Source: a virus. Taken from it: a stretch of 64,000 bases of DNA. Positions within the stretch are counted from its first letter, which is position 1; the number at the start of each line of letters is the position of its first letter. The translations under genes and the position numbers were made by a program. Below, piece after piece: positions 1-6,615 of the stretch. The stretch is taken from IMG/VR virus record IMGVR_UViG_3300048999_000052, positions 19,491 through 83,490 of that record; one strand, 5' to 3'. The notes below the pieces were generated by a model. The model made no database searches, was not told the origin of the DNA, and saw only the letters and a program-made list of their open reading frames with translations.

Positions 1-192
1 GTACTCGTCCGGCGGGCAGATCCGGCCGACGACCAGGTGCTCACGGGCGATGGACGGGGTCAACAACAACACCTTGGTGCCGTAGTCGATGTAGTTCTGC
101 GCCTTGGCCAGTGACGACGTGGAGTTGCGATCAGCCTTGGCCTGTTCGCTGGCGACCACACCGTCGATGGTGTCGAAAAACTCGTCGGTCAT
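1..192 (-). CDS. Hypothetical protein, partial at window edge
   Basis: The reading frame starts with ATG at 192 and runs left without a stop to base 1, so only the N-terminal 64 residues are visible. It opens with MTDEFFDTIDGVVASEQ and has a mixed, soluble character. The ATG overlaps the TGA of the gene to its right by 4 nt (ATGA), the usual junction in this arm, which supports the start. A Shine-Dalgarno-like AAGGA lies just upstream. I do not recognise the family. The visible part has no Cys cluster and no membrane segment. Confidence 0.7.
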   Translation of the reverse strand, partial: MTDEFFDTIDGVVASEQAKADRNSTSSLAKAQNYIDYGTKVLLLTPSIAREHLVVGRICPPDEY

Positions 193-737
193 GATTCCTT
201 CTTCTCAGTAATCTGGCTCGCCTCGATCGCCGGCGGGTCAGTGATCTTGTACTTCGGCTGGAACTCGTACGGGTAGTCGAACACCAGCTTGTGCTTTTGG
301 CGCAGGCTGCGGATCCGTTCGAAGTCCGGCTTGCCGATCTGACGCTTCGGCTCACCCAAGTCCCAGCGGGGGTGTTCCTCCCACCACTTCTCATCCCGGG
401 CGTAGTACTCGACCCAGGTGTGCGGGATCAGCGGAATCGTGTCCAGCAGCTGCATGGACACGTCGTAGGCGGCGAACACGGCTTTGCTATCCACCGGTTC
501 GCCAGCAGACTCAAGCAGCGCTGCGCAGTGCTCCGCGCTGAACTGCAAGACATCAGCCTTGGCGCCTAGGTCGTAGCCGGGCAGGACCCCAGTGATCATG
601 TCCATTACCTGCCCAACAGCGACCACGATCAGCGTGCCGATTCGTTCCCACAATCTGACCCGAGCTTGCTGGGCCTCGATGGATTCGGCGTTCACCACCT
701 CGCCTTCAGGGGTGACGATCGTGGACTGTGCGTTCAC
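189..737 (-). CDS. Hypothetical protein, 182 aa
   Basis: This is the second-largest protein of the leftward arm. It starts with GTG at 737, preceded by a strong AGGAGAG site and followed by AA, matching the start context of two other leftward genes (855-1355 and 7480-7650). It is soluble with an acidic middle part, one moderately hydrophobic stretch near residues 35-55 (IGTLIVVAVGQVMDMI), and an aromatic, charged C-terminal third (WWEEHPRWDLGEPKRQIG). I recognise no enzyme motif. It is translationally coupled to the truncated gene at 1-192. Confidence 0.75.
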   Translation of the reverse strand: MNAQSTIVTPEGEVVNAESIEAQQARVRLWERIGTLIVVAVGQVMDMITGVLPGYDLGAKADVLQFSAEHCAALLESAGEPVDSKAVFAAYDVSMQLLDTIPLIPHTWVEYYARDEKWWEEHPRWDLGEPKRQIGKPDFERIRSLRQKHKLVFDYPYEFQPKYKITDPPAIEASQITEKKES

Positions 738-851
738 TGGTCTCTCCTAATGATCAGACCCCGTTGTGGGGTGTGGCGCTTTCGGTACAGCACCGTAGTA
801 GGTACCGCGCAGAGCAGGACAAGTACGAAGAACAGGCCGACCCCCCCACAT
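734..851 (-). pseudogene. Small membrane protein with apparent frameshift at a G7 tract
   Basis: An ATG at 851 directly follows the stop of the gene at 855-1355 and leads into a run of seven G (C7 at 841-847 on the plus strand). Read as written, the frame gives a non-hydrophobic peptide. If one G is skipped or absent, it gives a 36-residue protein starting MWGVGLFFVLVLLCAV, a clear single membrane segment with a basic tail. That frame ends in a TGA overlapping the next GTG start (GTGA), exactly as the neighbouring genes do. It may be a broken gene, a variable homopolymer, a +1 recoding site or a base-calling error. Confidence 0.45.
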
Positions 852-854
852 CTT

Positions 855-1355
855 TCAGGCCAGCTCCGCCTGCTTGGCGGCTTCGATGTCAGCTTCATCC
901 GGCACCGGCGGTTCGTAGTGGCCGATGAACTGGCTGAGGTTCTGCTCCGGGATCCAGTCCTGGAGCCCGTCCAACAAGTGGGTCAAGACGATGACCCAGT
1001 CCTTCTGCTTGACGTGTGCCATCTGCAGGACGATCGGATCGGCGGCCAAGGACGGGTCGGCCGAGAAGTTCCGGACCGAGTAGACCCCTTCAGCCTGCTT
1101 GAAGATGATCAGGTCGTTGTCCCACTCGAAGTAGATCTCGGGGATCTTTGCGGCATCGCGCAAGGCCTTGTCCAGGCGCTTGACCAACTCGATCCCGGGG
1201 ACGAAGTCATCCCTGAACGTCAACGTCAGGTTGAACCGGCCGTCGCTGTCGTCCTCCAGCTCGTAGGCCAACCGCGAGGTGTAGTACTGACGCTCCGGAT
1301 TGGTCAGTGCCTTGATCACGATCGCGGCCATCGAGCTGTTCTGGCTGTGCTTCAC
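855..1355 (-). CDS. Hypothetical protein, 166 aa
   Basis: I place the start at GTG 1355, because AGGAGAG sits at ideal spacing and an intrinsic terminator (1378-1406) lies just upstream. A longer frame from 1427 would have to read through that hairpin. The protein begins MKHSQNSSMAAIVIKAL, is soluble and acidic, and has alternating beta-like stretches (FNLTLTFRDDFVPGIELVKR, then DLIIFKQAEGVYSV). I recognise no catalytic motif. It shares its start cassette with the gene at 7480-7650, so the two may be co-regulated. Confidence 0.75.
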   Translation of the reverse strand: MKHSQNSSMAAIVIKALTNPERQYYTSRLAYELEDDSDGRFNLTLTFRDDFVPGIELVKRLDKALRDAAKIPEIYFEWDNDLIIFKQAEGVYSVRNFSADPSLAADPIVLQMAHVKQKDWVIVLTHLLDGLQDWIPEQNLSQFIGHYEPPVPDEADIEAAKQAELA

Positions 1356-1377
1356 TCTGCTCTCCTTTTGGACATGA

Positions 1378-1406
1378 CAAAGGCCCCGGACCATGTGGTC
1401 GGGGCC
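1378..1406 (-). terminator. Intrinsic terminator hairpin just upstream of a leftward gene
   Basis: Read leftward, the arms at 1396-1406 and 1382-1393 pair over 11 bp with one bulged base and a 2-nt loop, followed by TTTG. The hairpin ends 23 nt before the GTG start at 1355, with TCATGTCC and AGGAGAG between them. The whole block resembles the one at 7648-7707. It could end transcription from the right or act as an attenuator for the 855-1355 gene. A TATAGT hexamer (1442-1447) upstream is a weak -10 candidate. Confidence 0.65.
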
Positions 1407-1442
1407 AATCAGGGCAGGCGTGGTCACTGCACCTAGGAAGTA

Positions 1443-1625
1443 CTATACCATACCCTGTTCTGATTCACCACTTGGTGCTGGTTGGTACTTGCGGATGAAC
1501 CGGGACAACTTGGTGACCATCGTCCCATGGTTGGTGAAGGTGTAGCGGACCTTGGAGTTCAGTCGCTTGACGATGGTGACCGGCTCGCCGTCTTCGATCC
1601 GAACCCATCTGTCACCCCTCTCCAA
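1443..1625 (-). CDS. Small beta-rich (KOW/SH3-like) protein, about 60 aa
   Basis: The frame carries a convincing small domain (GDRWVRIEDGEPVTIVKRL, then VRYTFTNHGTMVTKLSRFI) that resembles the short KOW or SH3-like barrels of phage arms. No ATG or GTG lies in frame near the upstream stop at 1649, so I use TTG at 1625. The strong GGAGAGGGG lies just inside the gene and leads to an out-of-frame ATG, so the start is uncertain. The gene ends in a TAG at 1443. Function is unknown. Confidence 0.5.
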   Translation of the reverse strand: MERGDRWVRIEDGEPVTIVKRLNSKVRYTFTNHGTMVTKLSRFIRKYQPAPSGESEQGMV

Positions 1626-1648
1626 TGGGTAGTCGGCGTAGGGGTCGA

Positions 1649-2143
1649 TCAGAACACGCGGACTCCGGTCTCCTGTTCGATCTCCTCCAGTTCGTGCAGG
1701 ATCGTCCCCGGCGGGGTGTCCGGCGCCACCGTGTAGTCCTTGGTCAGCGCCGTGGTGTGGTACGCCTGGATCGTCCCGCCGTCCTCGAAGTGCGTCTCCA
1801 CGCCCAGCACGTACCGGCCCAGCTCCTCGTCGTACCTGCGGCCGACGAACTGGTTGTTTCGCCAGATCGCGAGGAGAAGGTTTGCGCCCTTGACCGGGTA
1901 CACCCGGTTCTCCACCAGTTCGCTCTTCGGGATCCATGGGCTTGCCACCTCCGGCCCTTTGGGTGCCTCGTCCGGCACGTTTTCAACGAAGATCTCGGTC
2001 TCGATCAGACCCTCGAAGCCGGGGTTCACTTCGGCCGCGAAGGCCTCCATGATCGGCTGCAGCTCGTGCACCACCCCGGCTAGCACCTTGGGTGGGGCGT
2101 CTTCGCGCACCGAGACCTTGAAGCCAATCTTGATCGACTTCAC
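1649..2143 (-). CDS. Hypothetical protein, 164 aa
   Basis: It starts with GTG at 2143, overlapping the upstream stop by 4 nt, with GGAGG at good spacing. The sequence opens MKSIKIGFKVSVREDAPP and contains a beta-rich middle (NLLLAIWRNNQFVGRRYD, YVLGVETHFEDGGTIQAYHT) and an acidic end (HELEEIEQETGVRVF). No membrane segment, Cys pair or catalytic motif is seen. It is probably a soluble early protein translated from the long leftward transcript. Confidence 0.75.
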   Translation of the reverse strand: MKSIKIGFKVSVREDAPPKVLAGVVHELQPIMEAFAAEVNPGFEGLIETEIFVENVPDEAPKGPEVASPWIPKSELVENRVYPVKGANLLLAIWRNNQFVGRRYDEELGRYVLGVETHFEDGGTIQAYHTTALTKDYTVAPDTPPGTILHELEEIEQETGVRVF

Positions 2144-3105
2144 TTGTCCTCCCGGTCCAGATCGACTTGGACTTCGACCGGTGTTCCCTCAGCGAGGAGC
2201 TTGTCGTACTCCTCGACGGTGATGTTGTCATCGGCCAGCCCAGGGCTGGCCTGCTCGAACTTCCAGAACTCCTGGATCTCCAGCTGCTGCTGGGCGCTGA
2301 AGTTTGGGAACAACTCCCGCAGCCGGTCGTCGGTGAAGATGTTGAACAGATCCTCGGTATCCAGCTGCTGAATCCCGGCGACGGTGAGGACGACCTCGAC
2401 CTCCTGGAATTCCTCGGCGGGTACCTCGATGCCCAGGTCAGCGGGGCTCAGCTGTCGGACTCCGGGGACGACTCCGACCACGTTGCCTGCGCTCTGGGCC
2501 ATGGCCTTGAGCTTGGCCTGGCCGGCGGCATCATTTCGCGCGGGAAACGCGGCGGCGTCGAGCTCTTCCTTGCTGATGTCGCGGTGGCGGCCTTGGGTGT
2601 CGGGGTCGAGATTGGAGCCCTCCAGCTGGGTATGCAGCTTGCAGGAGGAGTTCCACATCTTGATTGCCCAGCCGTTCGGCCCATCCGTCAGTACGCAGGT
2701 GCAGCCCTGCTCCCTGGGGTTGGAGTGCTCGAACACCGAGCCGTTGACTGGTACCGGCATGGTCGACAGGGTCAAGATGTTGCGCGGGTCGGCCATCGCT
2801 TGCCAGGCCCAGTCCTGGCGGTAGTCGCAGTCGTTGACCGGACAGACCCAGCCGTCGCAGATCGCGACCAGCTTCATCTTGGTCTCGTGCTCGTTCGGGC
2901 AGGTGAACGGGTGGAAGTTGCCCCGCTCCTGGAACAGGTTCAGCTGGCTGACAACCTCGTCGGTCCACGGCGCCCAGATCTTCATGCTGTCCAGATCATT
3001 CTGCAGATCCGGATCGTGACCCTCGGCCAGTACTTCCTCGATCTTGCTGTCGATCTGCTGGCTGGCAGCTTCGAGCAGCTCGTCGAAGTCCTTCTTCTCA
3101 CCCAC
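2140..3105 (-). CDS. Hypothetical Cys-rich protein with zinc-ribbon-like region, 321 aa
   Basis: This is the largest leftward protein. It starts with GTG at 3105 behind GAGGAGG. Residues 1-60 are acidic and helical (DELLEAASQQIDSKIEEVL). Near residues 70-95 several cysteines (FTCPNE, ICDGWVCPVNDCDY) look like a zinc ribbon, and more Cys/His follow (EQGCTCVL, SSCKLHTQ). The C-terminal third is acidic and helical (LFNIFTDDRLRELFPNF, QLEIQEFWKFEQ). The Cys spacing suggests metal binding, but I cannot name a family. Confidence 0.75.
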   Translation of the reverse strand: MGEKKDFDELLEAASQQIDSKIEEVLAEGHDPDLQNDLDSMKIWAPWTDEVVSQLNLFQERGNFHPFTCPNEHETKMKLVAICDGWVCPVNDCDYRQDWAWQAMADPRNILTLSTMPVPVNGSVFEHSNPREQGCTCVLTDGPNGWAIKMWNSSCKLHTQLEGSNLDPDTQGRHRDISKEELDAAAFPARNDAAGQAKLKAMAQSAGNVVGVVPGVRQLSPADLGIEVPAEEFQEVEVVLTVAGIQQLDTEDLFNIFTDDRLRELFPNFSAQQQLEIQEFWKFEQASPGLADDNITVEEYDKLLAEGTPVEVQVDLDREDK

Positions 3106-3325
3106 GGTGTACCTCCTCGCAGTACGGAAGGCCTAGCGCCTTCTCGTGTTGTTTCTCGGTGAAGCCGAGCCAGCCCCTTTCCGGGGCCAAGCGTCCGCAG
3201 TAGATGCAGACGCCGTGCTCGGCTTCGTTGGCCCAGACGTTGTGGGCGTACTTGCCGTAGCGGGAAAACACTCGTGGCGAATTGGTGCCATCCCGGCTGG
3301 TGTCGATCGTGTCGGGCGTAGTCAT
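3098..3325 (-). CDS. Small CxxC (zinc-binding) protein, 75 aa
   Basis: It starts with ATG at 3325 and overlaps both neighbours by a few bases. After a polar N-terminus, the motif VCIYCGRLAPERGWLGF followed by HEKALGLPYCEE gives a Cys-x2-Cys plus His/Cys arrangement, typical of a small treble-clef or zinc-knuckle fold. Such proteins are frequent in actinophage early arms. The zinc is inferred from spacing only. The partner is unknown. Confidence 0.7.
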   Translation of the reverse strand: MTTPDTIDTSRDGTNSPRVFSRYGKYAHNVWANEAEHGVCIYCGRLAPERGWLGFTEKQHEKALGLPYCEEVHRG

Positions 3326-3495
3326 AAGGGCTCCAGATCTTCCGGGTCGCAGAGGTCATAGCCCCTTGGCACCTCTACGACTATCTCCCCCGTGGTCAAG
3401 ACAGCTACTACGTGGCCACGGATGTTCTTACTGATGATGCGTACTTTCTGTCCCACCCGTGCCTCACTGCTACCTAACAAGCTAATCCCCTCCAT
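3322..3495 (-). CDS. Small KOW-like protein, 57 aa
   Basis: The core (GQKVRIISKNIRGHVVAVL, then TGEIVVEVPRGYDL) looks like a KOW/SH3-type small barrel. The start is ambiguous. ATG at 3495 overlaps the upstream gene by 14 nt. TTG at 3480 is preceded by GGAGGGG at better spacing and would shorten the protein by five residues. Function is unknown; KOW-like folds often bind RNA or ribosomal components. It is similar in kind to the gene at 1443-1625. Confidence 0.6.
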   Translation of the reverse strand: MEGISLLGSSEARVGQKVRIISKNIRGHVVAVLTTGEIVVEVPRGYDLCDPEDLEPL

Positions 3496-3670
3496 ACTTG
3501 TCAATCGCGTCTTTGATGACGCGGAATTCCAGCAGGCAAGCAAGCGCTGCCAGAAATGCGCAGAGCCTTGCCTGCCACCAGTGGTGTTCCAAAGCATTGA
3601 TCACCAGCAAGAAGCCGGTCAAGAACACCACCGCCCCCATGAAGAGCGCGGCCAGGAAGTCAATGACCAC
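3482..3670 (-). CDS. Small membrane protein, two predicted helices
   Basis: The C-terminal 62 residues carry two hydrophobic segments (VVIDFLAALFMGAVVFLTGF and ARLCAFLAALACLLEF) separated by a short polar turn, ending in a charged tail. No good start lies at the usual overlap with the upstream stop at 3685. GTG at 3670 is the first normal start in frame, and non-canonical ATT or CTG codons lie slightly upstream. It is likely an inner-membrane protein of unknown role. Confidence 0.55.
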   Translation of the reverse strand: MVIDFLAALFMGAVVFLTGFLLVINALEHHWWQARLCAFLAALACLLEFRVIKDAIDKYGGD

Positions 3671-3684
3671 CCAGCCGAACCACT

Positions 3685-4107
3685 TCAGTCCTTCAATGCT
3701 CGGCCGTCGCGCCGACCTTCCCAGCGCATATAGTCCCAGCACAAGATTGCCACCGCGGCGCTTAGCACGAAGCTGGCGCCGAGTACGACCTTCGCCGCGG
3801 TGTCGAGCTCGTTGATGAAGGTAAGCAGGAACAGGTTGTTGAGTACGGCCCAGAACGCCATTCCCATCAGACCCAGCGCGAACGCTCCCGACGTGAACTG
3901 CAGCCTGGACCTGATCCGCAGCCTCCACAGCAAGGCGACGAACCCTCTGGGCGACTCTTGGCTGGCGTCGGTATACCGGTTGCAGTACTGACATCTCTTT
4001 CCAATCTGGGATTTCTCAGCGCTCGGACCGTCCTGGATGACGATCCACATGTCCCCCACCAACCAGCAGGCTGAGCCATCCCGGTGAATGTACTTTCTTC
4101 TTCTCAT
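3685..4107 (-). CDS. Membrane protein with CxxC motif, 140 aa
   Basis: It starts with ATG at 4107 behind AGGGGGAG and overlaps the upstream gene by 4 nt. The N-terminal 50 residues are soluble with KRCQYCNRYT, a likely metal-binding pair. Two long hydrophobic helices follow (FALGLMGMAFWAVLNNLFLL and VVLGASFVLSAAVAILC), then a basic tail. I infer a membrane protein with a cytoplasmic zinc knuckle. Function is unknown. Confidence 0.7.
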   Translation of the reverse strand: MRRRKYIHRDGSACWLVGDMWIVIQDGPSAEKSQIGKRCQYCNRYTDASQESPRGFVALLWRLRIRSRLQFTSGAFALGLMGMAFWAVLNNLFLLTFINELDTAAKVVLGASFVLSAAVAILCWDYMRWEGRRDGRALKD

Positions 4108-4361
4108 CTCCCCCTACACCTATCTGCTCGTTCGCCGGCTTTGAAGCTGACGACTGATTCGCCGGCGTGATGCCTAGCGCGTTCTTGGCGGTACGCACAA
4201 AGCCCCCAGTCGATGGCCATCTGGATCCGCCAGTTGTGTGGACGGCGAGCGATGGTGGACAACGATCTGGGGGCGTAGCCGAGCTGCTCCGAAGTGCGCT
4301 CGATCGATCCGTAGTGCTGCATCAGGTAGAAGACCTGCAGCGGGTCCAGGGAACTGACCAT
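4104..4361 (-). CDS. Small HTH-like protein, 85 aa
   Basis: It starts with ATG at 4361 behind a GGGGG site. Residues 3-50 read DPLQVFYLMQHYGSIERTSE then LGYAPRSLSTIARRPHNW, the spacing and polarity of a helix-turn-helix in which the second helix carries the DNA-contacting residues. The C-terminus is basic. It is the best candidate for a small regulator within the leftward arm. No further domain is visible, and HTH is inferred by eye only. Confidence 0.6.
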   Translation of the reverse strand: MVSSLDPLQVFYLMQHYGSIERTSEQLGYAPRSLSTIARRPHNWRIQMAIDWGLCAYRQERARHHAGESVVSFKAGERADRCRGR

Positions 4362-4531
4362 CAAGCCCCCAGAAGCATCAACAAGATGCCGCCGAACATC
4401 AGCAACATGCCGACGACCGCAGTACGAAGCAGGGCGAAGCCGATGGCCGTGAGGGCCATCCCGAAGCCCAACCCGATGGCGACGGTGCCGATCCAGAAGA
4501 AGACCGCGTTGTGGACGTCAATGGTGGTCAT
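4361..4531 (-). CDS. Small membrane protein, 56 aa
   Basis: It starts with ATG at 4531, overlapping the upstream stop by 4 nt. The protein begins MTTIDVHNAVFFWIGTVAIG, continues as a first membrane helix, then LLRTAVVGMLLMFGGILLML as a second, and ends almost at once. It is a two-pass hydrophobic peptide with a very short polar N-terminus. Function is unknown; it resembles other tiny membrane proteins in this arm. Confidence 0.65.
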   Translation of the reverse strand: MTTIDVHNAVFFWIGTVAIGLGFGMALTAIGFALLRTAVVGMLLMFGGILLMLLGA

Positions 4532-4935
4532 TTGCTCGGGGGTGCCTGCTCCTTCGGCAGGCACAGCCCTTCACCTCCCGCCGCGTCCGGCCACCAGGTG
4601 TGGTCGCTGTGGCCCCAGGTGTCGGTTTCCTTGCCGCATCCGATGGCCCGTTCCTTCTTGGCGTTGATCTGGGCGACCTCTGGCGAAACCGGCGGGCCAG
4701 ACTTGGCGCCGATGATGATCACTCCCACAGCCGAGCCCAGCATCGAGACCGCCAGGATCGGGGTGACGACCCACCGAGTCCAGGTGGCCATCTGGTTGCG
4801 ACGGCGTTGCGCGATCAGGGCGATTTCCTTGTCGGCCTTGACCTTGGCCATGTTCTGTTCGTGCCGGTACTTCTCAACTTGAAAGTCCAACGAGCGGAAA
4901 TGCTCGATCTCTTTATCAACCGGCTCCTTGGTCAC
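4528..4935 (-). CDS. Single-pass membrane protein with coiled N-terminus, 135 aa
   Basis: It starts with GTG at 4935 behind GGAGGAG and forms a GTGA overlap with the 32-residue gene upstream. Residues 1-45 are charged and helical (KEIEHFRSLDFQVEKYRHEQ, KADKEIALIAQRRRNQ). Residues 55-75 form one membrane helix (WVVTPILAVSMLGSAVGVII). The rest is probably extracytoplasmic and contains two Cys (IGCGKE, GLCLP) that could form a disulfide. Function is unknown. Confidence 0.7.
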   Translation of the reverse strand: MTKEPVDKEIEHFRSLDFQVEKYRHEQNMAKVKADKEIALIAQRRRNQMATWTRWVVTPILAVSMLGSAVGVIIIGAKSGPPVSPEVAQINAKKERAIGCGKETDTWGHSDHTWWPDAAGGEGLCLPKEQAPPSK

Positions 4936-5030
4936 CGGTCATCTCCTCCTGTCCACCAAACGTGGATGTAGTAACAGCCGAAGTAGCCCAAAACGACCAG
5001 AGACAAGAAGTCCCAGCCGGATGTGTCCAC
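4932..5030 (-). CDS. Very small membrane protein, 32 aa
   Basis: GTG at 5030 is preceded by a perfect GGAGGT at 6-7 nt. The frame ends in a TGA overlapping the next GTG, and it directly abuts the stop of the upstream gene, so it fills a gap that would otherwise be empty. The peptide MDTSGWDFLSLVVLGYFGCY followed by a short Trp-rich and acidic tail is a single membrane segment. Function is unknown. Confidence 0.65.
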   Translation of the reverse strand: MDTSGWDFLSLVVLGYFGCYYIHVWWTGGDDR

Positions 5031-5228
5031 CTAAAAGACCTCCATGAATTGCGACTTCCGGAAGAACGACGATGGGATGGGTTTACGGAACCAGTGGGTA
5101 AACACGTGGGCCATGGCCACATCCCAGCTATCAAAGAACATGATCGAGTCTTCGTCGCCATCCTTGACCGCGATCCAGTACTCGTCGCCGTTGAAGTGGT
5201 CGTAGTACTTCCAGATTTTGACTTTCAC
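5031..5228 (-). CDS. Small acidic/aromatic protein, 65 aa
   Basis: It starts with GTG at 5228, with a GTGA overlap with the upstream stop. It is soluble and rich in aromatic and acidic residues (MKVKIWKYYDHFNGDEYWIA, then FFDSWDVAMAHVFTHWF), with a basic C-terminus. No motif is recognised. The compact alternating pattern suggests one small alpha/beta fold. It may be an early host-interaction protein, but this is only inferred from position. Confidence 0.65.
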   Translation of the reverse strand: MKVKIWKYYDHFNGDEYWIAVKDGDEDSIMFFDSWDVAMAHVFTHWFRKPIPSSFFRKSQFMEVF

Positions 5229-5401
5229 GTCATGAACAATGTGATTCCGACCAGGACGAAACCCAGGCCGAGCAGCGACCAGATCGAGATCAGTTCTTTA
5301 TTGTTCACCGGGTGGTAGAAGCCGCGCCGGAAGGTGATGATCACCGCCGTCACTGCGAGGAGCAATCCGAGCCCCAGCAGGATGTACTTCTCGGTGCTCA
5401 A
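5225..5401 (-). CDS. Small two-pass membrane protein, 58 aa
   Basis: TTG at 5401 is preceded by AAGGAG and overlaps the upstream TGA (TTGA), giving MSTEKYILLGLGLLLAVTAV as the first membrane helix. A polar loop with FRRGFYHPVNNKE follows, then a second helix (IWSLLGLGFVLVGITLF). The longer upstream frame is a shadow of the neighbouring gene. Function is unknown. Confidence 0.65.
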   Translation of the reverse strand: MSTEKYILLGLGLLLAVTAVIITFRRGFYHPVNNKELISIWSLLGLGFVLVGITLFMT

Positions 5402-5688
5402 AGGGACTCCTTGACGTAGTAACCTGCCTGGATCCGGTGGACGACGTCCTTGGCTTGGAATGGCAGCCGGGTACCGCAGTACAGGCAGTAGTCGTGTTCG
5501 GGCTTCATGCAGCTGTCCTCGGTGGCCTCGTGGGCCACCAACAGGTGACAGACCAGCCACTGCACCCGCTCGTCGGACGGCCAAGTCAGGGCGGCGTACA
5601 GCCTGCCGCGGATCTTGTGGTCGTAGATGAAGTTGTCCAGCTTGTTGCTGGCCCGGTACAGCTTGAGTCGTAACTCGTATCGGTTCAC
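5398..5688 (-). CDS. Small Cys/His protein, 96 aa
   Basis: It starts with GTG at 5688 behind GGAGGA and has a GTGA overlap with the 45-residue gene upstream. It begins MNRYELRLKLYRASNKLDNF. The C-terminal half contains CHLLVAHEATEDSC, then HDYCLYCGTRLPF, a run of Cys/His typical of a zinc-binding site. No catalytic motif is seen. It is likely a soluble zinc-stabilised protein of unknown function. Confidence 0.7.
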   Translation of the reverse strand: MNRYELRLKLYRASNKLDNFIYDHKIRGRLYAALTWPSDERVQWLVCHLLVAHEATEDSCMKPEHDYCLYCGTRLPFQAKDVVHRIQAGYYVKESL

Positions 5689-5822
5689 CGCAGCTTCCTC
5701 CACCGGTACTCCTCTTCCATGCAGATGCAGCAGCACCTGCAGTCGGAGATCCACGGGTTGAACTTGGGGTTGCGGGTGGATTTATTCCACCAGTAGTGGA
5801 GTTCGTGTCTGAGCCACCTCAC
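5685..5822 (-). CDS. Very small Cys-rich protein, 45 aa
   Basis: GTG at 5822 follows AGGAG at good spacing and overlaps the upstream TGA. The frame ends with a TGA overlapping the next GTG. The peptide is Trp/Arg-rich and contains a striking DCRCCCIC cluster of five cysteines in seven residues, followed by an acidic/basic tail (MEEEYRWRKLR). The cluster suggests metal binding. No family is recognised. Confidence 0.65.
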   Translation of the reverse strand: MRWLRHELHYWWNKSTRNPKFNPWISDCRCCCICMEEEYRWRKLR

Positions 5823-6088
5823 CAGTGCTCCTGGGGGTCACGACCGAGCAGGTCGTTGAGCTGAGCCATGTAGGCCTGATCCAGTCGAACGACGACGCTG
5901 AAGTTGGATTGGTTAGGTCGGAGGTAGTCGAAGTTCTTGTACTTCTTCTCCGGTTCGTTGTCGTTGAGCTGCTCGGCCACAGCCCGTACTCCGGCCAGGT
6001 AGCCAGCGAGGTAGATGTCGCGGCCGGGAACGTCGGTAGCATCCGGCTGGTGCTCCCAAGACTCCTGAGCGTCGTCTAGCAGACTCAT
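5819..6088 (-). CDS. Hypothetical protein, 89 aa
   Basis: I choose ATG at 6088, preceded by GGAG, because it forms the usual ATGA overlap with the small membrane gene upstream. A longer frame would cross that gene. The protein is soluble (MSLLDDAQESWEHQPDATDV, then YLAGYLAGVRAVAEQLNDNE) and ends with an amphipathic stretch (VVVRLDQAYMAQLNDLLG). There are no Cys clusters or membrane helices. Function is unknown. Confidence 0.65.
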   Translation of the reverse strand: MSLLDDAQESWEHQPDATDVPGRDIYLAGYLAGVRAVAEQLNDNEPEKKYKNFDYLRPNQSNFSVVVRLDQAYMAQLNDLLGRDPQEHW

Positions 6089-6192
6089 AGCACTCCAATC
6101 AGGACCAGGGCCTGGTAGGCCGCCGAGGCCAACAGCAGGCCTACCAGCACGAAGCCCAAGGCCAGCAGTAGCAGGCCGAACAGACCACCCAC
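6085..6192 (-). CDS. Very small membrane protein, 35 aa
   Basis: The frame MGGLFGLLLLALGFVLVGLL followed by a second short hydrophobic part is strongly membrane-like, and it fills the gap between its neighbours with overlaps at both ends (TAGTG and ATGA). The start is GTG at 6192. GGAG lies only 2 nt upstream, too close for a normal ribosome site, so initiation may depend on coupling to the upstream stop. Confidence 0.5.
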   Translation of the reverse strand: MGGLFGLLLLALGFVLVGLLLASAAYQALVLIGVL

Positions 6193-6356
6193 TACTCCAC
6201 CGACCTCGGCCTGTGGGACATGTTGCCAAGAACCTGTCCCTTCGGGTAGCACATCGGCATCCCCGAGTTCTTCTCCACGTACAGCCGCATCTGGGCATCC
6301 CAGATCAGCTCGCTGTCACAAGCCGAGCAGACATCACTGTCAGGCTGAGTTTCCAT
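6192..6356 (-). CDS. Small CxxC protein, 54 aa
   Basis: ATG at 6356 is preceded by AAGGTGAG and lies inside the end of the upstream gene (17-nt overlap). The peptide begins METQPDSDVCSACDSELIW and later has MCYPKG, giving a Cys-x2-Cys plus Cys arrangement like half of a zinc ribbon. It ends with a basic segment (MSHRPRSVE). It is probably a small zinc protein of unknown function. Confidence 0.65.
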   Translation of the reverse strand: METQPDSDVCSACDSELIWDAQMRLYVEKNSGMPMCYPKGQVLGNMSHRPRSVE

Positions 6357-6615
6357 CACTCACCTTCTTTCGGAACTTTTTCACTAGCTTCACTAGCCGG
6401 GGTTTGTTCTGGGTGTAGTAGTCCCCGCACTGCGGACAGGCCGCGAACTTGCAGGGCACACACCAGGTCAGAAAGTTGAAGAGCCTGGCCCGCTCGGGTG
6501 GATCGAACCGGTAGGTCAGGATCTTCGTGTACTTGCCGCAACACCAACAGCCCAGCCCGAGCCGGCGGGCAAACCTACGGTCTGGGCGGTACCACTCAGG
6601 GAGTCTCTGGATCAT
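6340..6615 (-). CDS. Small Cys-rich zinc-ribbon-like protein, 91 aa
   Basis: It starts with ATG at 6615 behind GGGAG. It contains GCWCCGKYTK, then WCVPCKFAACPQCGDYY, so seven cysteines form at least two CxxC pairs, a double zinc-knuckle pattern. The remainder is strongly basic (KPRLVKLVKKFRKK), compatible with nucleic-acid binding. Family and partner are unknown. It overlaps both neighbours in the leftward transcript. Confidence 0.7.
   Translation of the reverse strand: MIQRLPEWYRPDRRFARRLGLGCWCCGKYTKILTYRFDPPERARLFNFLTWCVPCKFAACPQCGDYYTQNKPRLVKLVKKFRKKVSDGNSA

Noticed and set aside
752-767. ACCCC/GGGGT hairpin before the gene at 189-737, first taken for a terminator
   Set aside because: It lies within the small membrane gene at 734-851 and has no U-run, so it is probably coincidence.
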